Below, piece after piece: positions 1 to 6,909 of a stretch of DNA of 24,356 bases; position 1 is the first letter of the stretch, and every line of letters begins with the position of its first letter. The translations under genes and the position numbers were made by a program. The notes below the pieces were generated by a model. The model saw only the letters and a list, made by a program, of their open reading frames with translations, was not told where the DNA came from and did no database searches. This DNA comes from Baffinella frigidus (Eukaryota > Cryptophyceae > Cryptomonadales > Baffinellaceae). The stretch lies in assembly GCA_026770585.1 (NCBI GenBank), contig MU646500.1, positions 427,923 through 452,278 of the forward strand, in the 5' to 3' direction.

Positions 1-34
1 GGGAGGGAGAGAGAGAGAGAGAGGGAGAGAGAGA
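1..34. repeat. (GA)n microsatellite
   Basis: Purine-rich GA/GGGA simple repeat at the left edge, just downstream of the last visible exon of the minus-strand WD40 gene. Confidence 0.85.
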
Positions 35-44
35 TGGAGCAGAC

Positions 45-1199
45 CTTGCCGGCGCGGGTGTCCACCTCGACGATCGCGCGGCAGCAAGTCCTCTCGAGCC
101 CCCCCGGCGTCACGATGGGCGCTGTCGGCACCTGGTTGAGGGTTAAGGGATTACGGTTTAGGGATTAGAGGTTAGGTTTTAGGTTTTAGGGTTTAGAGTT
201 TAGGGAGTAGGGTTTAGGTTTTAGGGTTGAGGGTGTAGGTCGTAGGGTTTAGAGTGTGGGGTTCAGGGTGCAGGGTCAAGGGTTTAGCATTTAGGATTCA
301 AGGCTAAGGGTGTAGGGGTCAGGGTCGAGGGTTTAGGGTATCGGGTTTAGAGTACCCAGGTGCTGCATACGAGGCGCACCCCGTCCTTGAGAAACACGAG
401 GTTGTCAACCTCCCCCGCGCCGCCAGGACAGAGCATGACGGTGTGCGCCGGGAACCCAGCGCACGCGTTCCACACTATCACGCGCCCGTCCTGCCCGCCC
501 GTCGCGAGCCGCGCCCCGTCTGCGGAGAAGCACATGGCGACGATGGGCGTCCTGTGCCCTGAGACGGGGCAGCCCCCGGCGGTGTCGGTGCCGTGGAGCG
601 TCGCATGCGACAGCGTCGCGGCCGAGTTCGGGAACTCGGCCTGTTGGACGACGGCCGCGGCGCAGTGCAGCTTCCCGCGGAGCGCGCGGACTCCGCGCTC
701 CAGCTCGGCGGCCTGGTGCAGAGCCGCCTCGAGGCGCTGCTCGAGGCGCTGCTTGAGCGCCTGGTTCGCCACGGTGTCTTGGTTCGCCGCATCGTCTTGC
801 GCGTTGGGAGGAGCTGCGGCGCTCGCCACCACCTCGCGCTGCAGCGCGACGACGTGCGCGTTCACAGACGCCAGGCGCCTCTCGTCGTGGCGGAGCTCCA
901 CGCAAACGGTGCTGACCCGCCCGCGGGCCGTCACAAATTCTTCCGTGCGAGCAGGTTCTTGGTCCCGATATAACTGGCGCGGTATGGCTGGCGCGGTTGC
1001 TGTCGAACAGCTCCCAGCCGAGCCCGGTCCCGCACGCGACGAAGAGTCCGTCCTTTGAGATCGCGAGGCAGGATGCCCTCAACGTGCCCCCCGTCCCCAC
1101 CGTTCCCCCCGCTCCCCCCGGCAGAAGGGTGGAGTGCGCCTCGCCCGTGATGATGTCCTGCAGGTCGATACCACCGCCGTGCCTTCCGATCGCAATCAT
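45..1199 (-). CDS. WD40-repeat protein with internal coiled coil, partial (3' end off left edge)
   Basis: A minus-strand gene in three segments. The upstream segment begins at an ATG at 1199 and contains a WD-like blade (CLAISKDGLFVACGTGLGWEL). The middle segment (about 911 to 356) has an Ala/Gln/Glu/Arg-rich stretch that looks like a coiled coil (ALKQRLEQRLEAALHQAAEL), then a clear WD40 blade (SADGARLATGGQDGRVIVW) and the start of another (VDNLVFLKDGVRLVCSTW). It ends TGG|GTACTC at 356. The next exon starts after CAG at 131 in the same phase, continues VPTAPIVTPGG...RAIVEVDTRAGK, and may use a GTCTGC donor after 45. The reading frame changes between the first two segments. A phase-compatible intron from 1008 to 912 (GTTCGA...GTCAG) would solve this but is not proven. 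WD40 proteins are scaffolds, so no specific function can be given. The start at 1199 is a guess; coding may begin further upstream. GC-rich codon use matches the other exons in the window. Confidence 0.55.
132..355 (-). repeat. Intron filled with TTTAGGG-like heptamers
   Basis: From about 135 the sequence is a degenerate run of TTTAGGG, TTTAGAG and TTCAGGG units on the plus strand. It is bounded on the minus strand by a GTACTC donor (355) and a CAG acceptor (132), so it looks like one intron made almost wholly of telomere-like repeat, C-rich in the sense strand. Confidence 0.7.
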
Positions 1200-1422
1200 C
1201 TCGCTCCGGCAGGAGGGAGGAGGGTGGGGACAGGACGGACGTGGTGGTTTGGAAATTTGTTGGCACTTTTCAGCGAAAACCTAAGAAACCTTGAAACTTG
1301 GTTCGCGAGTATCAAAAGTCAAAAGGGTGACTTTTGGGTCCCCCGTCCCGAGGCGGGCCCGGCGTTGGAGCCATTTGTCAACTTTTGGCGCAGCAACTTT
1401 TGGGCGAAGCTTTCCTGACGCG
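1200..1422. promoter_or_regulatory. Possible divergent promoter region
   Basis: This lies between the putative starts of the minus-strand WD40 gene (1199) and the plus-strand small gene (1423). It contains a short inverted repeat, CAAAAGTCA...GTGACTTTTG, near 1313-1336, and a copy of GTCCCGAGGCGGGCC, the unit of the minisatellite at 10951. If either start codon is misplaced, this is partly intron or coding sequence. The regulatory role is inferred from position only. Confidence 0.25.
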
Positions 1423-2018
1423 ATGCTGTTTCTTGTGATGCGGGCACCAATGCTCCATGGCACCGACGTGGACGCCTGGAACCCGTGAGTGCCGACTAGA
1501 CAGTCCGATGCTGGTGTTGAGCACGTGTTTTTCCATGTTCAAGGCACCAGCAGCCCTCGCACATGGAGCTGGCTCTTATGTTCTGAGGAGGCGTCGGCCT
1601 GGAGAGACAGGAGGGTGGGGTTTGAGGATGGCTGGGTTGGAATGGCTGGGTGTTCTAGTCTCTCAACCCCTTGCGATGCCTAGCCGCAGCCGCAGCTGGC
1701 ATCAGCCACGCAGATTTTTCAGCTGCAAAGCGGTGTGTCGCAGAGCCCTACTTGCCGGCAAGTAAGTAAGCATGGCCTGGTAGCCATCCCTCGCCCTAGA
1801 GCAGTGCTGCGTGTGCCGGCCAGCCCCCTCGGGGCAGAGGCAAGCTGGCCGAACATGCCCCTCCTCTTCCTCCTCCCCCATTTCCCTGAAGTCTTTCCCT
1901 CCCTCCCTCCCGCAGGTTCCCCGAGGTCAAGGGCTCGCCGTACCAGTACCCGGGCATCCATGAGCCCAGCAACTGGAACCCGGACCCCCATCCGTACCGC
2001 CCCGCCCTAGAGTTCTAG
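1423..2018 (+). CDS. Small two-exon gene of unknown function (join 1423..1484, 1916..2018)
   Basis: Exon 1 runs from an ATG at 1423 to a GTGAGT donor at 1485 (MLFLVMRAPMLHGTDVDAWN plus CC). Exon 2 starts after a strong pyrimidine tract and CGCAG at 1915. The split codon CC|G restores Pro, and the frame continues FPEVKGSPYQYPGIHEPSNW, then NPDPHPYRPALEF and TAG at 2016-2018. The protein would be about 54 residues, with a C-terminus rich in Pro, Tyr, Trp and His. I do not recognise the family. The start is uncertain: the frame stays open upstream to 1291 without an earlier ATG, so an upstream exon may be missing. The matching phase, strong splice sites and duplicated copies of exon 2 downstream support a real terminal exon. 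Confidence 0.5.
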
Positions 2019-2130
2019 CGTCCTCGCCCCCAGCGAACGTCGTTGCTAGCGCCCTAGCGCCCTATCGTCGTAGGCGTCGCCCTGGCGTCTGTTCACTGTC
2101 GGCGTGTGCGCGATCAATATGTGCTGCACA

Positions 2131-2205
2131 TGACCCGCACACCCTCCCGCAGCTCCCGCACAACTGGAGCCCGGACCACCATCCGTTCCGCCCCGCCCGT
2201 TCACT
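2131..2205 (+). pseudogene. Decayed duplicate of the terminal exon at 1916-2018
   Basis: CCCTCCCGCAG is followed by a shortened, altered copy of the end of exon 2 (NWSPDHHPFRPA against NWNPDPHPYRPA). The acceptor is kept but the stop is lost. The flanking GTTCACTSTCGGCGTGTGC sequence is also repeated (2090 and 2201), so a segment of about 110 bp was copied. Confidence 0.6.
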
Positions 2206-2292
2206 CTCGGCGTGTGCACACGATTGAGGCACTAGTTGATATGATTGAGGGACTGGACTAGTCGAGGCACTAGTTGATGGGGACTAGTTGAT

Positions 2293-2330
2293 GGGGGACC
2301 CCCATCCGCCCCACCCCGACCGTTCACTGT
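2293..2330 (+). pseudogene. Second, more decayed fragment of the same exon
   Basis: GGGGGACCCCCATCCGCCCC followed by CCGTTCACTGTC matches the DPHPYRP-coding part and its downstream flank, but is shortened. Related GCGTGTGCACGATCAA... CCCACCCTGCTGCAG sequence recurs at 2476-2527, so at least three copies of this flank are present. Confidence 0.4.
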
Positions 2331-2469
2331 CTAGCTCTGCCTCACTCGGGTTGGATGACTATTCTCATGTTGACAATCCGTTTTTGCGGTACAAAGCCGT
2401 CCACTTTGGAGCGGAAACGAACCCGGGCTCACCAAATTGGTGAGCCGAAATAGACAGAGACATAGCTAG
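2331..2469. mobile_element. MITE-like element, CTAGCTCTG family, copy 1
   Basis: The sequence begins CTAGCTCTGCCTCACTCGGG and ends GACAGAGACATAGCTAG, giving imperfect terminal inverted repeats. The interior (GTACAAAGCCGTC, TTTGGAGCG, CCCGGGCT, TGGTGAGCCG) aligns with the reverse complement of 8323-8465, which shows it is a mobile or dispersed family. A fragment of one end is at about 2788-2830. There is no coding capacity. Confidence 0.7.
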
Positions 2470-2571
2470 CCTGTGGGCGTGTGCACGATCAACTTGCGCA
2501 TCACATGATCCGCCCACCCTGCTGCAGCTTCCACGCCTGCAGAGGTCATGCGTTAGGGGCACCCGGGTGTA

Positions 2572-2688
2572 CAGGGGTACCTCGCTCATAAGAAACCGCC
2601 CCCCTCCAGGACCCTACAGTAGGCCTATGCCGAGGGCACTATGCAGGTCCTGGAGGGGAGGCGCTTTCTTATGAGTGAGACAAGCCTG
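2572..2688. mobile_element. MITE-like palindromic element, CAGGGGTA family, copy 1
   Basis: Flanked by TA on both sides (2570-2571 and 2689-2690). The arms CAGGGGTACCTCGCTCATAA and TTATGAGTGAGACAAGCCTG are inverted repeats that extend into near-complementary CCCCCTCCAGGACC and GGTCCTGGAGGGG. The whole element can fold into a hairpin. A TA target is typical of Tc1/mariner-like non-autonomous elements; that assignment is inference. Confidence 0.7.
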
Positions 2689-2787
2689 TAGTGTTGATCG
2701 CGCTAGGACCGAATCATCCTCGTGTCTGGTCCTCGCACGAGTCCCGTTTCCTGCCGAGGTTCTTTCGCTGCCACACGTCCCACCACT

Positions 2788-2830
2788 CCTAGCTCTGCCT
2801 GAGTCGTGTTGACTGATGGTTTTACTCCAA
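2788..2830. repeat. Fragment of CTAGCTCTG-family element
   Basis: CCTAGCTCTGCCTGAGTCG followed by TGTTGACTGATGG matches the first 40 bases or so of the element at 2331, with substitutions. Confidence 0.45.
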
Positions 2831-2916
2831 AAGTTAACGGATTTTCGCCAGAATCCCAGGGAATTGACTTCCGTTAAATTGACGAGACAAAATCGTGTGG
2901 GAGAGAGCTAGAACGC

Positions 2917-2917
2917 C

Positions 2918-2952
<35 letters not shown>
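2917..2952. repeat. (CT)n microsatellite
   Basis: An uninterrupted CT run of about 34 bases. Confidence 0.9.
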
Positions 2953-2954
<2 letters not shown>

Positions 2955-2976
2955 CCGCAGCTTGCCGGAAACCCCG

Positions 2977-3045
2977 TAAACACTGAACGCTAAACGCTAA
3001 ACCCTGAACCCTGGACTTTCACCGTCAACGCTAAACCCTAACCAA
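2977..3045. repeat. Short CCCTAAA-like array
   Basis: Degenerate CCCTAAA, CGCTAAA and CCCTGAA heptamers on the plus strand, not attached to a recognisable exon. Confidence 0.65.
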
Positions 3046-3110
3046 TACCTCAGGTATGCGGAGGGGGGGATCTGGCCGGCGATGGGGGGAGACAACATGT
3101 AGATTCCACA

Positions 3111-3151
3111 TGAGAGGGGGAGAGGGGGAGAGGGGGAGAGGGGGAGAGGAC
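3111..3151. repeat. Minisatellite, 9-bp GAGAGGGGG unit
   Basis: GAGAGGGGG is repeated about four times in tandem. Confidence 0.85.
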
Positions 3152-3397
3152 GTGGGGGGCGAGCGGGCAGTGGTTGTTGTTTAATTAACAGTTTCTGCCA
3201 ATTCCACACGGTGGACTACGAACCTTTCACCAAAAGTCGACTTGCCTTGAGACGATTAACTTTGAGGATCTTCTGGTGCAATTTGGTCACGATGCACCCT
3301 GAATTCCAGCCCCAACGAAACCTTCGTAGCCCACTGTGTGATGTTGGAATGCGGCTGTGGGACCGTGAGGACTGCCGGGGGGGGTAAGCCTGCTTTA

Positions 3398-3586
3398 CAG
3401 GGGTATCTGGGCTACAAGAGCACGGGTGTTCCGACATCGGTCGGCGTCTGTTTTCTTACATTAGTGCCGGATGGTTTACTCGACGCAAAATTTAGTCAAC
3501 CCTCCGGTACTAAATTAAGAAAACGGGAGACCCAAACTCCGGTCTGTGTTCTTAAGTTCTGCTTTCTTATAGCCCAGATACCTCTG
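3398..3586. mobile_element. MITE-like element, CAGGGGTA family, longer variant
   Basis: TA dinucleotides flank the element (3396-3397 and 3587-3588). The ends CAGGGGTATCTGGGCTACAA and TTATAGCCCAGATACCTCTG are inverted repeats, and internal TTTTCTTACATTAGTGCCGG and CCGGTACTAAATTAAGAAAA are also complementary. It shares its outermost CAGGGGTA with the elements at 2572 and 5848. No coding capacity. Confidence 0.7.
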
Positions 3587-3588
3587 TA

Positions 3589-3616
3589 GGTCCTTTAGGT
3601 TCTTTGAGCTCCCACA
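3589..3616 (+). repeat. CCTTTAGGT dispersed repeat, short copy
   Basis: GGTCCTTTAGGTTCTTTGAG followed by CTCCCA matches the longer copies at 4768 and 6038. It directly abuts the MITE ending at 3586. Confidence 0.55.
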
Positions 3617-3945
3617 GATCTCCCTTCGTACACATGTGCAGAGTGTGCATGATCTCTCGCTGGATCCTAGTTGGTGCATACATGGCGGCCTTGTTGGTAT
3701 TAATGACGGAGAGAATACATGTATGTTAACCCAGATCGAAATATGAATGACCACCATCTCTTCCCTTTACACTTGATTTTAAGACCCGCACACCGACGGG
3801 TTTCAAAAATCTTACCTTAATTTCCAGTAACCCCTGTACTGCATGGATTAGGACAATAAATTTCTCTCAGAGGGAACATGTAGCAACACACGGACCCGCG
3901 AATGTGAGAGAGACCCAAGACCTTCATCACTGAATTTACCAAGAC
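3617..3945. other. No gene seen; AT-richer spacer with a repeat fragment
   Basis: No exon with splice sites or WD motif was found. At 3676-3691 GCATACATGGCGGCC matches, in inverse orientation, the start of the dispersed repeat at 3947 and 10304. Confidence 0.5.
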
Positions 3946-3946
3946 G

Positions 3947-4034
3947 GGCGCCACGTATGCACCCCGACCGAGGCTGTGTCTGAGGAGCGAGCACCTCGAG
4001 AGAGTCCATGTGCACGCTACACGTTGTGTACGCA
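3947..4034 (+). repeat. Dispersed repeat, GTATGCACCCCGACCGAGG family, copy 1
   Basis: GCCACGTATGCACCCCGACC, then GAGGCTGTGTCTGAGGAGCG and GTGCACGCTACACGTTGTGT. The same order of motifs occurs at 10304-10495 (plus, interrupted by a MITE) and 9500-9565 (minus). A partial copy (CACGGCCGCCGTGCATGCAC) is at 4297-4340. Confidence 0.6.
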
Positions 4035-4580
4035 CGGAGACAGGAGCGCAACTTGAAGGCGTGTGACCTCTCGAGGGAGGGGAGAGAGACGTGGGCCCGA
4101 GGATGGAGAGAGAACGATTGACTCGGGAACCAAGAGGCAGAAGGCTTTAAAGGGTCTCGCCCGTGTAACCTAGCTACTTTAGGAAGCTACTTGGTTGCAC
4201 AAATGCCCCCATTCCCGTGAGGAGGGAAGAAGTCCCTGGCAAGGGGCGAAACTTGCCGCTTTGCGATCTGGCAAGTGCGACCTTCATTTGGTACCAGCAC
4301 GGCCGCCGTGCATGCACCCCACCGGCCGCTGGCTGAGCAGGAAGTAGAGAGAGTGGAATCTACCCCAGGTACCTGGGACTAAGGGGGGAAAGCAGATTTA
4401 TTGTGTACACACACGCCCGCGCACGAGGCAGGAGTCGAGATGGGAGGAGGCAGGGGGGCATGGTCACTAACGGCACCCCGAAGGGGGATGATGGAACATC
4501 GCAGATAAAGAAAGGTTTTAGTAAATTGTCAAACACGACCGCAACGAGGCAGATGGTGAGGTGAGACGAGACGCAAGAGC
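4035..4580. other. No gene seen
   Basis: No convincing exon on either strand. The stretch holds purine-rich tracts and the partial dispersed repeat at 4297-4340 (GGCCGCCGTGCATGCACCCC). Confidence 0.45.
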
Positions 4581-4715
4581 CCTAGCAGCACGCGACAACC
4601 ATAAGGGTGGGGGACGGGAGGAGAACGTGTCGCCCTTTCTCAAGGACGAGGCGGGCGCTTGGCGAGCGCGCTCCTCCTCGAAGTCCCCATCTTCGCGCGC
4701 TGCCACTGCGCCCCC
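4581..4715 (-). other. GC-rich segment with open minus frames, possible orphan exon
   Basis: Base composition here resembles the real exons in the window, and the minus strand stays open (MAAREDGDFEEERARQAPAS). It has no family motif and no neighbouring exon could be joined to it. It may be an exon relic or chance. Confidence 0.2.
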
Positions 4716-4767
4716 AGTGCTTGCCTAGGATTACAGATCTTGCACAGCAGAGATACCGTTCCGGGAG

Positions 4768-4832
4768 GCCTTTAGGTCCTTTAGGTTCTTTGAGCTCCCA
4801 ACTTAGGCGGACACCGGAAATTGTTCTGTAGA
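4768..4832 (+). repeat. CCTTTAGGT dispersed repeat, copy 2
   Basis: CCTTTAGGTCCTTTAGGTTC, TTTGAGCTCCCAACTTAGGC and GGACACCGGAAATTGTTCTG match 6038-6105 closely. Confidence 0.7.
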
Positions 4833-5281
4833 AAGGCCATGCTTCCTTTCGGATCACATCAAGCCCCCCTGTACAGAGGATCGCGGCAGAACCGGCTAAA
4901 GGGTATCCTCGTAGGAGCTCCAACCACGGATACCTCAGATGTCAAACCAAACGCATGTAGAGGTTTCCCCCAATGTACGGAAGTCAGCGAGCGAGAGAGT
5001 GAGAGAGGTGGATGTGTACATGTAGGGGTTTTCCCCAGGCTGTACAGAATGTAGCTGTTCAAAGACACATGGGGAGCGGCTCGTCTCCGTTAGGGTCTAC
5101 CTAGGTACAGCTACTCTTAGCGATTCGCCTCCACCTACAGTTGCGCAACAGCACATCCCTAACTTGAACTTATGCGACATGTCGTCGTCCTCTCAGGCTC
5201 GTACGCCACCTATCCGTGCGACTGTTTACTGGTTCGACTCGCGCAGAGGGCTCAACTAAGCACCGTCTGCTCTCCTCTGTT
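4833..5281. other. No gene seen
   Basis: Mixed-composition spacer with no WD motif, no paired splice sites that keep a frame, and no clear repeat beyond a short CCTGTACAGAGG near 4868. Confidence 0.4.
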
Positions 5282-5550
5282 AGCCCATCCACATGTGTTA
5301 GAGCCCGGCTGTGTTAGCACTCACCCCCGTTAGCACTGTCAAGTACCCATAGTGCCCCGCATTAGCGTTTACGCGTAACGTTAGGTGGTAGGGGGTTAGG
5401 GGTCAGAAATTGGGACACGCGTTAGAGCCCAGCTTTGTTAGAACCCCCCCCCGTCAGAAATCACCCGCGTTAGCACTGTCAGACACCCACCTATTATAGT
5501 GTCCACACCCGTATTAGCATGCACGTTTAACGTCAGGGGTTAGGGGTTAG
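5282..5550. repeat. Tandem duplication of about 130 bp
   Basis: The unit at 5282-5410 (GTTAGAGCCCGGCTGTGTTA, CCCGTTAGCACTGTCA, GCATTAGCGTTTACGCGTAA, then GGGGTTAGGGGT) recurs at 5420-5555 with substitutions (GTTAGAGCCCAGCTTTGTTA, CGCGTTAGCACTGTCA, TATTAGCATGCACGTTTAAC, GGGGTTAGGGGTTAGGG). Both units end in a telomere-like GGGTTAGGGG run. Confidence 0.65.
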
Positions 5551-5847
5551 GGCTTGGCAGTTAGGGTGTGAGCCTTGGTCGGACAGGTGATGAGCCTCAA
5601 TGGTTGACTAATGAAGGTAAGTTCTCTCTCGCTTGTGAGTTGGGCCTGGGCCGGCGCGGCCTCTCTCCTCATAAGCGGGGTCTCATCTGGTAGCGAAGGT
5701 CGTTCCGGGGCTCTGTTCCCCGGAACGATCAACGGATGGCAGAAAAAACGGGCAGGGGCTTAAGGTTAGTGGCAGGGCACACGCGTCAGAACCAATCCAC
5801 CTGCGTTAGATCGCACCCACTCGCGTGAAAACCTCTCTCACGCGTGT

Positions 5848-5953
5848 TCACAAGAAACCGCCTTCCCCTAGGACCCTACAGTAGGACTATGCCTAGGGCC
5901 CTATGGTGGTCCTAGGGGGGGGGGGGCGTTTTCTTATGAACGAGGTACCCCTG
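5848..5953. mobile_element. MITE-like palindrome, CAGGGGTA family, 5'-truncated copy
   Basis: The interior AAGAAACCGCC...CCTAGGACCCTACAGTAGG closely matches 2572-2688. The right end (TTATGAACGAGGTACCCCTG followed by TA) is intact, but the left end lacks the first 15-18 bases. Confidence 0.65.
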
Positions 5954-6037
5954 TAACGTGCTTTTACGGGACTCAAGCAGTTTCAAACAAACCTCAACCC
6001 AGTTCACACGACTGAAAGGGGCTAATGCACCGCTCCT

Positions 6038-6190
6038 TTTAGGTCCTGTAGGTTCTTCGAGCTCCCAACATAGGCGGACACCGGAACTGGTTCTGCAGAA
6101 AAGCCCTTTAGGTCCTTTAGGTCCTTTAGGTCCTTTAGGTTTTAAATGCTCCCAACATATGCCAACGACACACCGTTCCGTAGAAGGGAT
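6038..6190 (+). repeat. CCTTTAGGT dispersed repeat, two adjacent copies
   Basis: The first copy (6038-6103) has TAGGTCCTGTAGGTTCTTCG, AACATAGGCGGACACCGGAA and CTGGTTCTGCAG. The second starts with four CCTTTAGGT units in tandem (6110-6146), followed by a diverged CTCCCAACATATGCC. The nonamer reads as a Pro-Leu-Gly repeat if translated, which is not evidence of coding. Confidence 0.7.
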
Positions 6191-6302
6191 CTGCAGAGTT
6201 ATGAGAAAGCATTTTTGCCCAAAGCCCGATCGAGTTGCTTTACATAAATGCTGTAAAGCAGCTCGACCCCTAAAAGCCGCGCGCCAGGTTTTGGCTGTTG
6301 AG

Positions 6303-6850
6303 AGAGGGCAGTTCAGGAGAATCTATACAAAATCTTCTAGGCGACTTCAAGGCAATCCGCCTAGAAGATTCTTCTAGGCCCCCCTCAAAATCTTCTAGGC
6401 GGCGTTTTACAAGTATTATAGGGGCCCATAATAGGTATTATAGGGCTTCCCCATTTCAGTCCAGAAGGCCTGCGACGCCTTCTTAAGCAGGTCTGATGAC
6501 ATCTGGTGCATTGTAGGGGTCATCATGGTGGGCCGTTACCCTATCTGGTGCATTGTAGGGGACATCTGGGAGATCTGGTGCATTGTAGGGGTCATCATGT
6601 CATCAGAGAGGCCGCCTGTGTAGTAAATTGGGACATGATGATGGCAGGCGAGACCCCAACAATGCACCAGCCGTCATCAGACCTTCTTAAAAAAGCGTCA
6701 CGGGCGTTCTGGAGTGCCCGTCACGGGGCCCCTACAATACTTGTAAAACGCCGCCTAGAAGATTTTGAGGGGGGCCTAGAAGAATCTTCTAGGCGGATTG
6801 CCTTGAAGTCGCCTAGAAGATTTTGTATAGATTCTCCTGAACTGCCCTCT
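6303..6850. mobile_element. Foldback (long-TIR) non-autonomous element
   Basis: The left arm 6303-6427 and right arm 6726-6850 are 125-bp inverted repeats; I found one mismatch by eye (TATTATAGG against TATTGTAGG). The ends are AGAGGGCAG and CTGCCCTCT. The flanks are GAG at 6300-6302 and 6851-6853, a possible 3-bp target duplication. Each arm has its own internal CTTCTAGGC hairpins. The centre holds three direct copies of ATCTGGTGCATTGTAGGGG (6501, 6543, 6573) and one inverted copy (near 6655). No transposase frame is present. It lies about 60 bp upstream of the putative start codon at 6910. Confidence 0.85.
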
Positions 6851-6909
6851 GAGACGAGGTTTTGTTTCTCGAGCCAGGTGCAAAAAAGCGCGGGGAGCTG
6901 AACTTGAAG

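Noticed and set aside
360-1058. Plus-strand 232-residue open frame
   Set aside because: It is the antisense of the WD40 coding exon, whose minus-strand translation has clear WD motifs; high GC content keeps opposite frames open.
6110-6146. Pro-Leu-Gly repeat protein
   Set aside because: Produced by the CCTTTAGGT nonamer in a dispersed non-coding repeat that occurs in several places with broken frames.
6506-6901. Protein-coding gene inside the foldback element
   Set aside because: The frame runs across the centre and the right arm, has no recognisable domain, and mirrors a frame on the other strand as expected for inverted repeats.
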